This document shows positions 54,665-63,913 of a DNA stretch of 64,000 nucleotides, in pieces (the stretch's first letter is position 1; every line of letters starts with the position of its first letter). The notes under the pieces were generated by a model. It worked only from the letters and a program-made list of their open reading frames with translations. It was not told where the DNA came from and ran no database searches. The translations under genes and the position numbers were made by a program. This DNA comes from Mariniflexile sp. AS56 (GTDB lineage: Bacteria; Bacteroidota; Bacteroidia; Flavobacteriales; Flavobacteriaceae): contig NZ_JAUPED010000003.1 of assembly GCF_030552475.1 (NCBI RefSeq), forward strand, positions 186,001 to 250,000. The letters are read 5' to 3'.

Positions 54665-56281
54665 TTGAAATATAAAAAAGAGAAAACTATGTCCTTAAAA
54701 ATGAAATATGTTAGAGTATTTAGCCTTCTAGTAGGTTGCGTTTTTTTGGTTAATTGTGGCGGAGTTTCACAAAAAACCAAACCAAGCCAAGCCAAGCCTA
54801 ATGTGGTTATCATTTATACAGATGATCAAGGATACGGAGATGTAAGTGCCCTTAATCCTGATGCCAAATTTAAAACGCCTCATATGGATAAGTTGGTCAA
54901 TGAAGGACTAACCTTTACCGATGGTCACAGTAGTGACGCGGTGTGTACGCCTTCGCGATACAGTTTGTTAACAGGGCGTTACAGTTGGAGAACTTCATTA
55001 AAAGAAAATGTATTGCATGCAGATGGTCCTTGCTTAATCGAAAAAGATAGAATGACCATTGCTTCATTACTAAGAGATAATGGTTATAACACAGCTATGA
55101 TTGGGAAGTGGCATCTTCAAATGGAGTTTGTGGGCGATTCAAAGGAAGGTGGGCGCGATTGGTCTCAACCATTTACCGATGGACCTATTGAAAAAGGCTT
55201 CGATTATTTCTTTGGTATTGCTGCTTCAATGAATTACGGCATATTAACATATTTAGAAAACGATAAGGTGTTAGACCCACCAACCATGTATACAAAAAAG
55301 AAAATGGATGTAACCCCGCGTACGTATAGAATGACGCCTCCTTATGATGATGAACAGCGTAAAGGGTATGTAGAGGTTGCCGCTTCTTTTAATGATGAGT
55401 TAGTTTTGGAAACATTTGCAAACAAAGCAGTCTCTTATATAAATAACGCCACGGAAGATGCGAAAAACGGCAAGCCATTCTTTTTATATCTGCCTTTAAC
55501 GAGTCCGCATTTACCACATTGTACACATCCCGATTTTCAAGGTCGAAGCAATTGTGGTAATTATGGTGATTTTATGGAGGAAACCGATTACCGTGTTGGC
55601 CAAATATTAGATGCTTTAAAAGCGAATGGTTTAGATGATAATACCTTGGTTATTTTTTCGTCGGATAATGGTGCGGAATCTAATTACGAATACCAACGAG
55701 ATACCTATAATCATTATAGTTGTATGAATTTTAAGGGCGGTAAACGCGATATTTATGAAGGTGGCCACCGTGTGCCCTTTTTAATGCGTTGGCCTAATGT
55801 TATTGGTGCAGGAGGAAAGGTTGATGCGCCTGTGTGTCAAACCGATTACTTAGCAACACTTGCGGATATTGTTGGGGCAACCTTGCCAGATTCTGCTGGT
55901 GAAGATAGTTATAGCTTATACCCCATGATGAAAAATACAAAGGCTAATCCGGATGAAGATAGAGCTGTTATTCATCACTCATTTACAGGGCATTTTGCCA
56001 TTCGTGAAGGGAAATGGAAATTAAATATGCTTCGTGGTTCGGGAGGTTCTTTAAAGCCAGTTGTTGTCGAGCCAAAACCGGGAGAGGCACTTTATGAACT
56101 TTACAATATGGAAAACGATCCGGGAGAAACTACCAATCTTTATTTTGAACAGCCAGAAATAGTGAATCGTTTAAAAAGTAAAATCACAGATATTATAAAA
56201 AATGGAAGGTCTACCAAAGGAATTCCACAGCCTTATATAAAAGATAACTGGGAGCAACTTACATGGATGCGTTTGAATTAA
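54665..56281 (+). CDS. Family S1 formylglycine sulfatase, lipoprotein
   Basis: The product has 538 residues. Lipobox FLVNC (Cys31) follows a basic leader; Met9 or Met13 could also be the start. The signature CTPSRYSLLTG has Cys94; YTDDQGYGD (Asp53, Asp54), MIGKWHLQ and SSDNGAES are present. It ends soon after the catalytic domain, without the extension of the CAPTR-type sulfatases nearby. This CTPSR type is a separate subfamily, so a different sulfate position is likely. It starts 2 bp after the SASA-type gene. Confidence 0.94.
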   Translation: MKYKKEKTMSLKMKYVRVFSLLVGCVFLVNCGGVSQKTKPSQAKPNVVIIYTDDQGYGDVSALNPDAKFKTPHMDKLVNEGLTFTDGHSSDAVCTPSRYSLLTGRYSWRTSLKENVLHADGPCLIEKDRMTIASLLRDNGYNTAMIGKWHLQMEFVGDSKEGGRDWSQPFTDGPIEKGFDYFFGIAASMNYGILTYLENDKVLDPPTMYTKKKMDVTPRTYRMTPPYDDEQRKGYVEVAASFNDELVLETFANKAVSYINNATEDAKNGKPFFLYLPLTSPHLPHCTHPDFQGRSNCGNYGDFMEETDYRVGQILDALKANGLDDNTLVIFSSDNGAESNYEYQRDTYNHYSCMNFKGGKRDIYEGGHRVPFLMRWPNVIGAGGKVDAPVCQTDYLATLADIVGATLPDSAGEDSYSLYPMMKNTKANPDEDRAVIHHSFTGHFAIREGKWKLNMLRGSGGSLKPVVVEPKPGEALYELYNMENDPGETTNLYFEQPEIVNRLKSKITDIIKNGRSTKGIPQPYIKDNWEQLTWMRLN

Positions 56282-56305
56282 TAATGTAAATACTAAAACC
56301 TAATT

Positions 56306-57160
56306 ATGAAGATAACCAGTCGAATACTTTTATTCAGTATCTGCTCATTATTTTGTGTGTCGCTAGAAGCGCAGCAAAAAGCAGTTGTTAAGAATTCAGT
56401 AGAAAAACGAACAGCCTTAGATGAAGATGGTTTTAAAAACCTCTTTAACGGTGAGAATTTTGATGGTTGGTATTTGAAAATTAGAAGTGGTGATGAGGCA
56501 CTTGCCAAAAAGGTGTTCGCAATAGAGGATAACATGATTCATGTATTTAATGATGCCTTTCCAAACGAATATAACCTAGATACTGGTGAGAATGATACTC
56601 ATGGTCTTTTCTATACAAATAAGATCTATAGTAAATACATTCTAAAATTTGAATATAAATGGGGAAGCCGTACAGCTAATAATTTTAACAGGTGGCAATA
56701 TGATGCAGGCGTTTATTACCATGTCACAGACGATAAAATATGGCCCGTGGGTATCGAATATCAAATACGATATGACCATACAACCTACCGCAACCATACG
56801 GGCGATTTAATTAGACCTCAAGGGGCCGATTACGAGTGGTATGGAACGGAAGATGGAAAAACTTATTTGCATCCTAAACAAGGCGGGAAGCCCGAAGTAA
56901 AAAGAGATTGGCTTCATTTTGCCAAGCCAACCACCAATTTTAATGCCTTAAATAATGAGTGGAATCAATGTGAAATTATTGTAATGGGCAGCCAATATGC
57001 AATTCATAAATTAAATGGGGAGGTTGTAAATATGGCTTTTAATTTGAGTCCTGGAGAAGGTGTTTTGGGTTTTCAATCTGAAACAGCCGAAATATTTTAT
57101 AGAAATATAAAAATTAAAGAGTTTGATGAGATACCACCTGCAGAAGTTTTTCTAAAGTAA
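56306..57160 (+). CDS. Single-domain DUF1080 protein
   Basis: The product has 284 residues with a signal peptide ending near residue 22 (LEAQ). The concanavalin-like DUF1080 domain starts at FKNLFNGENFDGWYLK (~44) and continues through FEYKWGSR, YDAGVYYHVT, VGIEYQIRYD and WNQCEIIVMG to YRNIKIKEF. It resembles the second half of the tandem DUF1080 protein at 43589. It lies within the sulfatase operon. Its role in sugar binding or in hydrolysis of keto-sugars is not settled by the sequence. Confidence 0.85.
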   Translation: MKITSRILLFSICSLFCVSLEAQQKAVVKNSVEKRTALDEDGFKNLFNGENFDGWYLKIRSGDEALAKKVFAIEDNMIHVFNDAFPNEYNLDTGENDTHGLFYTNKIYSKYILKFEYKWGSRTANNFNRWQYDAGVYYHVTDDKIWPVGIEYQIRYDHTTYRNHTGDLIRPQGADYEWYGTEDGKTYLHPKQGGKPEVKRDWLHFAKPTTNFNALNNEWNQCEIIVMGSQYAIHKLNGEVVNMAFNLSPGEGVLGFQSETAEIFYRNIKIKEFDEIPPAEVFLK

Positions 57161-57233
57161 AAACAAATTTAAAATAAGTGAGGTTTGTTAAATGGATGTC
57201 CATTTAGGGTTGAATCATTGAAAACTTATAAAA

Positions 57234-58046
57234 ATGGAACGTAAAAAATTTATAAAAATTCTAGGTTTTGGTGCTCTAGGTATTACCGTCGCACCAATTG
57301 CTTTTGCTAAAAGTGCTTATAAAAACACTAATGAAGCCCTGTGTAAACTCACATGGAAAAAATTGTGTAGTACCATTGGGAAAACATATAAAACAGATGC
57401 TTTTAAATACGTGCACCCTCAAACGGGGAAGCCAAATGTGTTTATTTATGGAGACTCGATTTCCATTGCTTATTCGTCTGCGGTGAGAAAACTACTAGCT
57501 GGTAACGCTACGGTGATTCGTTTGTTCAAAAATGGAGGCTCTAGTAATGATTTCATATCTAATATGAACAAATTACAGGAAACCATGTTTCAACCTGGTT
57601 TAGAAGAAGGTTGGGATTTTAAATGGGATGTTATTCATTTTAATGTGGGATTACACGATTTAAAATATCTTAAAGGAAAGCATTTAGATAAAGATAATGG
57701 TAAGCAAGTATCTACAATTAGTCAATACAAAGAAAATTTAGAAGGTATTTGTACCTATTTAAAAACACAATTTCCTAAAGCAAAATTAATTTTTGCTACC
57801 ACAACGCCCGTTCCAGCAAATGCAAAAGGCCGATTTGGAGGCGATAGTGTCATTTATAATAAAGCCGCATTGGAAGTGCTATCCAAGCATCCAGAAATTA
57901 TAATAAACGATTTATATACCTATACCAAACCGCATCTTGAAATGTGGGCGCAAGAACCTGGGAATGTTCATTATAAAGAATTAGGGTTTACGGCACAAGG
58001 AAAAGAGGTAGCTCGAGTAATATCTAAAAACTTATCACAGATTTAA
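57234..58046 (+). CDS. SGNH/GDSL-type esterase, exported
   Basis: The product has 270 residues. The N-terminus (ERKKFIKILGFGALGITVA) looks like a Tat-type signal with RK in place of the usual RR, ending near AFAKS. SGNH blocks are VFIYGDSISIAY (Ser75), NGGSSNDF, VGLHDL (replacing the usual GxND) and NVHYKELGFTAQG with the catalytic His. It is probably another deacylase of the glycan. An 8-bp-arm palindrome (TAAATGGA/TCCATTTA) lies just upstream at 57189-57206; its role is unknown. Confidence 0.8.
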   Translation: MERKKFIKILGFGALGITVAPIAFAKSAYKNTNEALCKLTWKKLCSTIGKTYKTDAFKYVHPQTGKPNVFIYGDSISIAYSSAVRKLLAGNATVIRLFKNGGSSNDFISNMNKLQETMFQPGLEEGWDFKWDVIHFNVGLHDLKYLKGKHLDKDNGKQVSTISQYKENLEGICTYLKTQFPKAKLIFATTTPVPANAKGRFGGDSVIYNKAALEVLSKHPEIIINDLYTYTKPHLEMWAQEPGNVHYKELGFTAQGKEVARVISKNLSQI

Positions 58047-58093
58047 AAAGTAAGCCCAATTATAACATTACAATTAAATATTTTTATCATAAA

Positions 58094-59449
58094 ATGAAGA
58101 CAACACAGCGTATTTTAATTATAGGATTGGTATTTATTTCGGGTATTATAAATGCAACCGACATAAAGATTAGTAGTTTAAATGAGTTGGCAAAATATGC
58201 ATCGAAAAGCGGAAATGTAATAACGATGACTCCAGGTGTGTATCAATTAGCAAATTATTTAACGGTCGATTCTATGCGTGTACGTCATGAACGAAAGGAG
58301 TTTTCGTATATCGTTTTTAGTGGGAATAATAATGTATTCAAACTTGATGGTGTTGAAATTAAGGTAGATACTGAATTACGTACAGCATTAAACCCACCTA
58401 TTCATAGTGACGAATTTTTAATAACAGGTGCCAATAATTCCTTCCACGGGCTTACCATAAGATGTGTTGGAGAGGGGACATCGCCAGGTGGCACAGTGCT
58501 TCAAGTAGCAGGTAAAGGTAATGTACTTAAAGATATTATAATTCATGTTGCAGGTGCTTTCCCTTATGGTTATGGAGATTTGTTTGGTAAAGGTAAGGCT
58601 GTCGAAACAGTCATTCCACATAAAAAACACAGTGGCCTATTAGTTACTGGAAGTGAAACAAAACTATACCGTTGTAAATTGTATAATCGCTCGTTTGGTC
58701 ATTGTTTTTTTATACAGAAAAATCCTGAAAATGTGTATTTCGAAGATTGCTATGCAGAGGGCGTTATTCGCACTACGGACGAAATTCTTGCAGAAACCTC
58801 AGGTCCTGCATTCGATGTGAATTTCCGTACTTGGACTCAGAATCGTGAAGGAAAGTATATTGTTACTCCAGGCTATATGAAATCGTTATGCGAGGATGGT
58901 TTTCGTACGTATGGATCATCAAAAAACATTTATTTTAAAAATTGTACAGCTAAGAATACACGAGGTGGTTTTGAACTTCGTGCTCATGGTGTAAAACTTG
59001 AAAATTGTACAACCATTGGTACAGAACGTGCTTATTGGGTAGGAGATAACGCTATTGTGAAAAACTGTAAAGGTGATGCTAATTATGGACCACTTCTGTT
59101 TGTGGAAGGAAGTAATGTTGATGTCGATTTAGTTGTAGATCCAGCCGAATCAGACCGTGTAGTACATGCTTTGGTAACCGTTCAAGGTAAAGATAATACG
59201 GTTGTATTAAGATCTCCTAAAGGTGAAAAAAGAAAACAAAACCTACCCATATTAATTGGTTATACACACCCCATGCACGGTGAGTCTATGTCTCCTTATG
59301 ATGAAGGAGAAACTAGAAATTTGAAAATCAAGAATGAAACAGCTATGCCTATAAAAATTGGAGGAAAAGTAAGTGATTGTACCATTGAAACGAATGGAGA
59401 AGTGATAGAAAATAAAGGTGAAAGCATTAAAATAATTAAAATAAAATAG
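58094..59449 (+). CDS. Beta-helix protein 8 (local family)
   Basis: The product has 451 residues with a signal peptide ending near residue 22 (INAT). The core has GAFPYGYGDLFGKG (from 154), KKHSGLLVTG, FGHCFFIQ (His203), AEGVIRTTDEILAETSGPAFD and CEDGFRTY. It is the sister of the protein at 40321, sharing the KISSLNELAKYA opening and the TPGYMKSL loop. There is no CBM or T9SS tail, so it is probably periplasmic. It is the last gene of the sulfatase operon, and the next gene has its own operator. Confidence 0.78.
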   Translation: MKTTQRILIIGLVFISGIINATDIKISSLNELAKYASKSGNVITMTPGVYQLANYLTVDSMRVRHERKEFSYIVFSGNNNVFKLDGVEIKVDTELRTALNPPIHSDEFLITGANNSFHGLTIRCVGEGTSPGGTVLQVAGKGNVLKDIIIHVAGAFPYGYGDLFGKGKAVETVIPHKKHSGLLVTGSETKLYRCKLYNRSFGHCFFIQKNPENVYFEDCYAEGVIRTTDEILAETSGPAFDVNFRTWTQNREGKYIVTPGYMKSLCEDGFRTYGSSKNIYFKNCTAKNTRGGFELRAHGVKLENCTTIGTERAYWVGDNAIVKNCKGDANYGPLLFVEGSNVDVDLVVDPAESDRVVHALVTVQGKDNTVVLRSPKGEKRKQNLPILIGYTHPMHGESMSPYDEGETRNLKIKNETAMPIKIGGKVSDCTIETNGEVIENKGESIKIIKIK

Positions 59450-59514
59450 GTCTTAATTTGTGGATATCTGTTTTTGTTTTTAAAAAAGGATGATAGACGC
59501 TTTTATAATGAGTT

Positions 59515-59574
59515 ATAATTTATAAAGAACGCATCATGATTTACAAAGAATTTAATTTGTATTTACAAACTTGC
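59515..59574 (+). promoter_or_regulatory. Operator-promoter of the GH29-sulfatase operon
   Basis: Boxes ATAATTTATA (59515-59524) and ATGATTTACA (59536-59545) are 11 bp apart. AAACTTGC (59567-59574) is in the -7 position exactly 21 bp on; it lacks the leading TA, so this is the weakest -7 of the nine. Confidence 0.68.
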
Positions 59575-59634
59575 GTATTCATCAATTTAAAAGGTTGCAT
59601 TGATTTGTTACTATTAAATTAAGACTGAAGATAT

Positions 59635-61395
59635 ATGAGAAATCCACGGAAAATATCCGTTTTACTATTAAGTGGTGTTTTATTTTTCACCATAGCTTGT
59701 TCTGTGAAAAAGAACCAGACCTTAGTGGAAACAAAGGCAGCTTTATCGAAAGAGGAGCGCATGAAGTGGTGGGAAGAAGCCCGTTTTGGAATGTTCATTC
59801 ATTGGGGTATTTATTCCGTTCCTGCCGGATTTTATAAAGGCGAAGCGCAAACAAATAGTGCAGAGTGGATTATGAATAAAGGCAAGATTCCCATAGCTGA
59901 ATATGAGAAGTTTGCAGATGAATTTAACCCAACTAAATTTGATGCTAATGAATTTGTGGCTTTAGCTAAAGAAGCTGGCATGAAATACATGGTAATAACA
60001 GCAAAGCACCACGATGGGTTTTCTATGTTCGATTCTAAAGCAACAGACTATAATGTTGTAGATGCGACACCTTTTAAGCGCGATGTATTAAAAGAATTGG
60101 CGAAAGCTTGTAAAGAACAAGATATTAAATTCGGTTTTTATTATTCACAAGCTCAAGATTGGCACCACCCTGGCGGTATGGGAAATACCTGGGATGATAG
60201 TTTAAAACGCATGAGTAGTGACGACTATGTATACGAAAAAGCACTACCAGAAGTAGAGCAGTTATTAACCGAGTACGGCCCTATCTCTATTTTTTGGTGG
60301 GATACGCCAAGAAAAATGACCAAGGAAGTAGTAGATAGTTTATATCACATAACTAGTGCCTTACAGCCTGGAATTATTACAAATGATAGGTTGGGTGAAG
60401 ATTATCCCGGAGATCATAAAACATTTGAAAGAAAGTTGCCTAGTGAAAAACCTGAGGATACATATTGGGAAATTTGCCAACCTATAAGCGGAAGTTGGGG
60501 GTATAGAAGTGATGATGATAATTTTAAATCTGTGGAAACCTTAATTCATAATTTAATAGATGCCAGTAGTAAAGGCGGTAATTATCTTCTAAATGTGAGC
60601 CCTACGCACGAAGGAACTCTAAGAACAGAAGCTACAACGCGATTAAAAACAGTTGGTGCTTGGATGAAAAAGAATAACGAATCAATTTATAAAACGCAGG
60701 CAAGTCCGTGTGAAGAAGCTTCTGATTGGGGTAAAATAACCATGAAACAAGATGGCGATGATACCACTCTATATCTACATGTCTACCATTGGAATGATGG
60801 CGCGAAACTTCCTGTGAAATTAAAGAACGAAGTGGTTTCTAGTTATTTATTAACCGATGCAACTCGCGTATTCAAAACGAACACTTCAGAAGATGGTATT
60901 AGTGTTATTATTTCAGGGGAAGCGCCAGATTCAATCGCTTCAGTAGTTGTTTTAAAAATAAAAGGAACACCCAATGCGATTCCTAGAAAACCGATTGGTC
61001 AAGACAAAAAAGGAAATATTGATTTGGTTGCCAAACGCGCTCAATTTCAAAATCTTCAAGGCCCTGGTGCCGAGTATAATCAATCGAAAGATCATATTGA
61101 CCATTGGACCAGCGATCAAGCACGTGTGTATTGGAAGTTTACCGTAGAAAAACCGGGTACCTTTACTGTAGAGATAGAGGTTGCTAACCAAAAGGCATCT
61201 GAACTTTCTGTATCACTTCATGGAGAAACTAAACATATTAAAATTCCAGCATCTGGTAGTTATAATAGCTTTCAACCACTTCAATTAGGTACTTTCCATA
61301 TTGATAAACCGGGGGCTTATGAATTATCACTCATGCCAGTTTCAGAAGGATGGAATCCTATGAATATAAAATCTATCAATCTTATTTCAAAATAA
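59635..61395 (+). CDS. GH29 alpha-L-fucosidase, lipoprotein, with extra C-terminal sandwich
   Basis: The product has 586 residues with lipobox FTIAC (Cys22). The GH29 barrel carries RFGMFIHWGIYS, KHHDGFSMFD (124-133), QDWHHPGG and FWWDTP (Asp223, expected nucleophile), then SSKGGNYLLNVSP. After the usual C-terminal sandwich there is an additional ~120-residue beta domain (~460-586; DHIDHWTSDQARVYWKFTVE), probably carbohydrate-binding. It differs clearly from the first GH29 in the nucleophile block, so it may prefer another fucosyl linkage. It heads an operon with a sulfatase. Confidence 0.95.
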   Translation: MRNPRKISVLLLSGVLFFTIACSVKKNQTLVETKAALSKEERMKWWEEARFGMFIHWGIYSVPAGFYKGEAQTNSAEWIMNKGKIPIAEYEKFADEFNPTKFDANEFVALAKEAGMKYMVITAKHHDGFSMFDSKATDYNVVDATPFKRDVLKELAKACKEQDIKFGFYYSQAQDWHHPGGMGNTWDDSLKRMSSDDYVYEKALPEVEQLLTEYGPISIFWWDTPRKMTKEVVDSLYHITSALQPGIITNDRLGEDYPGDHKTFERKLPSEKPEDTYWEICQPISGSWGYRSDDDNFKSVETLIHNLIDASSKGGNYLLNVSPTHEGTLRTEATTRLKTVGAWMKKNNESIYKTQASPCEEASDWGKITMKQDGDDTTLYLHVYHWNDGAKLPVKLKNEVVSSYLLTDATRVFKTNTSEDGISVIISGEAPDSIASVVVLKIKGTPNAIPRKPIGQDKKGNIDLVAKRAQFQNLQGPGAEYNQSKDHIDHWTSDQARVYWKFTVEKPGTFTVEIEVANQKASELSVSLHGETKHIKIPASGSYNSFQPLQLGTFHIDKPGAYELSLMPVSEGWNPMNIKSINLISK

Positions 61396-61411
61396 ATATA
61401 AATTCAAATAA

Positions 61412-62875
61412 ATGAAGCTTTTTAAAATTATCCCATTAGTCTTAGTCGTGCTTATTGTAAGCTGTAAAAATGCTGAAAGTAAACCAAAAGAAAAAAAACG
61501 TCCTAATTTCTTATTCGTTTTGGCCGATGATCAATCTCCTTTTGATTTAAAAGTGTACAATCCTAATTCGATATTAGATACACCTAATTTAGATAAGTTA
61601 GCAAAAGAAGGTGTGGTATTTGAGAGTGCACGACATATGGGGTCTATGAACGGCGCTGTATGTACACCATCTAGGCACATGATTATGACGGGGCGTACCT
61701 TATGGAACTTACCACCAAGTGCAGAATTTCAACAACAAACCGACCCGCACCCTATTGATGACCAAACCATAGGTGCTATTTTCAATAGAGCTGGTTATAA
61801 AACCATGAGAACCTGTAAAAAAGGAAATTCATACCCTGGTGCAAACAAACAGTTTACTGTGGTACACGATGCTACAAAACGTGGTGGTACAGAAGAAACA
61901 GGGAGTGCATGGCATGCTAAACAAGTGTTGAACTATTTAGGAGACAGAGAACAAACCCAAGAAAAAGATCCGTTTTTTATTTATTTAGGGTTTTCGCATC
62001 CACATGATACCCGAAATGGAACTCCAGAATTGCTAGAAAAATATGGTGCAGTAAACCATAAAGATCAAAATAGTGTTCCTGCATTAAACGAAAAACAACC
62101 GCAACTTCCAGAAAATTATTTATCGGAACATCCGTTTTTTCATGGGCATCCTGAGTTAAGAGACGAGGAGCGTGTAAGTGGTGTTTGGAAAAATAGAGAT
62201 GAGAATACCGTAAGAAACGAAATTGGTCGTGAGTTTGCCTGTTCAGAAAACATCGATACTCAGCTGGGTAAAGTGCTTAAAAAATTAGAAGCCATGGGTG
62301 AATTAGATAATACTTATATTATTTATACTTCAGATCATGGAATGTCTATTGGGCGTCACGGTCTTATGGGGAAACAAAATTTATACGAACATACCTGGCG
62401 TGTGCCTTTTATTGTAAAAGGCCCTGGTATAGATGCTAATAAGAAGAAAAACGGTAATGTTTATTTGTTGGACGTGCTTCCTTCGGTATTAGATTTAGCC
62501 GGTATTGCTATCCCAGAAACGGTTCAAGGAAAAAGTTTTGTACCTGTTTTAGAAGGAAAACAAAACGATGTGAGAGATGTAATGTATGGTGTGTATGCAG
62601 GCGGAACGAAACCAGGTATGCGTACTGTTAAAAAAGGCGATTGGAAATTAATTAAGTATGACGTGATGGACGGAACTGTAAGAGAAACACAATTGTTTAA
62701 CCTTGCGAAAAACCCACATGAGTATTTACCAGAGCACCAAAAAACGGGTGACATGGAAACTAATTTGGCCAATAACCCAAAGTATGCCAATAAGTTAGCT
62801 GAAATGGAAGCATTATTGTTAGAGCAAATGGTGGCTAATAACGATCCGTACAGACTTTGGAATCAAACGAAATAA
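61412..62875 (+). CDS. Family S1 formylglycine sulfatase, lipoprotein
   Basis: The product has 487 residues with lipobox LIVSC (Cys18). The signature CTPSRHMIMTG has Cys84. The metal site LADDQSPFD departs from the usual DDQGxGD by SPFD, as in the heparan/iduronate-type S1 branches. TSDHGMSIGRHGLMGKQNLYE is the second metal and phosphate-site block. The family length is compact. It is cotranscribed with GH29, 16 bp downstream, so it may remove a sulfate that blocks fucosidase access. Confidence 0.94.
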   Translation: MKLFKIIPLVLVVLIVSCKNAESKPKEKKRPNFLFVLADDQSPFDLKVYNPNSILDTPNLDKLAKEGVVFESARHMGSMNGAVCTPSRHMIMTGRTLWNLPPSAEFQQQTDPHPIDDQTIGAIFNRAGYKTMRTCKKGNSYPGANKQFTVVHDATKRGGTEETGSAWHAKQVLNYLGDREQTQEKDPFFIYLGFSHPHDTRNGTPELLEKYGAVNHKDQNSVPALNEKQPQLPENYLSEHPFFHGHPELRDEERVSGVWKNRDENTVRNEIGREFACSENIDTQLGKVLKKLEAMGELDNTYIIYTSDHGMSIGRHGLMGKQNLYEHTWRVPFIVKGPGIDANKKKNGNVYLLDVLPSVLDLAGIAIPETVQGKSFVPVLEGKQNDVRDVMYGVYAGGTKPGMRTVKKGDWKLIKYDVMDGTVRETQLFNLAKNPHEYLPEHQKTGDMETNLANNPKYANKLAEMEALLLEQMVANNDPYRLWNQTK

Positions 62876-62932
62876 AAACGTGTAGCAACAGGTGTTGAAT
62901 CTGCGAAAGCTAGAAGCCAAATTTGAAATGAA

Positions 62933-63913
62933 ATGATCAAGGTAATTAGTACTGTTTTTGTTTTACTAAGTGTTATAGTGTCTGGTTATTGTCAGGCAGA
63001 AAAACAACCGCAGCTTGAGATTTCTAACGGCCTGCTTAGAGCGAATCTGTATCTGCCAGATTATGAAACTGGCTACTATAAGGGTACAAGGTTCGACTGG
63101 TCTGGCATTATTTCTAGTTTGGAATATAAAGGACATTCGTATTTTGATCAATGGTTTGATACTGGTAATCCACCACCTTTTGCAACCATCATGGGGCCCG
63201 TGGAAGCTTATGCGCCTTTAAATTATGATACAGCTGAAGTTGGAGGTGATTTTGTTAAAATTGGAATTGGAGCATTAAGAAAGGAATCGAATGAGCCTTA
63301 TAGTGATTTCAAAACGTATACCATTGTTGATAAAGGCATACGAACTCTAAAAACGAAAGCGAATGAGGTTCAGTTTGTGCATGTTTTAAATACGGAAACG
63401 TATTCATATGAATACACAAAGACCATTCAGTTTGTAGAGAACGAATCGAAAATGGTGATTTCTCATAGTTTAAAAAATACAGGGGAACAGGCGATTAAAA
63501 CCTTTGGATTCAATCATAATTTTTTTGTTATTGATAATCAGCCCATCGGGAAGGCTTTTGAATTAAGCTTTCCTGTGGAAGTTTCAGGAACTGGAAGAGG
63601 TATGGGGGATAGTTTCGAAATACAAGGAAAAAAGATAATTTTCACAAGAGATCTCGTAGGCGATGAGTCTATAGCTTGTAAACACTTGGAAGGATTGAAT
63701 AATAGTATTGAGAATTTTGACATCAGACTTGACAACACCCAAACCGGGGCTGGTGTTAAAATAACAGGAGATCAACCACTTTCTAGGTTAAGACTTTGGG
63801 GCACAACAGCAACCTTGTGTCCCGAGACATATATTGATATACATGTGGCTCCAGGAGATACATTCCATTGGAATTATTTTTATGAGTTTTATGAAATGCC
63901 TACATCTAATTAG
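62933..63913 (+). CDS. Mutarotase-fold (aldose 1-epimerase-like) secreted protein
   Basis: The product has 326 residues with a signal peptide ending near residue 21 (GYCQ). The beta-rich chain has features of the galactose-mutarotase-like fold: LEISNGLLRANLYLPDYETG, RFDWSGIISSLEYKGH, KTIQFVENESKMVISHSLKN, GFNHNFFVID and a final LCPETYIDIHVAPGDTF. It might epimerise released sugars or bind polysaccharide; some related folds are lyases or hydrolases. It follows the sulfatase by 57 bp in the same direction and is the last complete gene in the window. Confidence 0.6.
   Translation: MIKVISTVFVLLSVIVSGYCQAEKQPQLEISNGLLRANLYLPDYETGYYKGTRFDWSGIISSLEYKGHSYFDQWFDTGNPPPFATIMGPVEAYAPLNYDTAEVGGDFVKIGIGALRKESNEPYSDFKTYTIVDKGIRTLKTKANEVQFVHVLNTETYSYEYTKTIQFVENESKMVISHSLKNTGEQAIKTFGFNHNFFVIDNQPIGKAFELSFPVEVSGTGRGMGDSFEIQGKKIIFTRDLVGDESIACKHLEGLNNSIENFDIRLDNTQTGAGVKITGDQPLSRLRLWGTTATLCPETYIDIHVAPGDTFHWNYFYEFYEMPTSN

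Noticed and set aside
57189-57206. Palindrome TAAATGGA-TG-TCCATTTA before the GDSL esterase
   Set aside because: A single copy within an operon, with no T run and no repeat elsewhere; mentioned with the gene only.
16272-59449. Naming the eight beta-helix proteins as PL6 (chondroitinase B/alginate lyase)
   Set aside because: The fold is similar but the conserved blocks do not correspond to the PL6 Lys/Arg active-site motifs I know.
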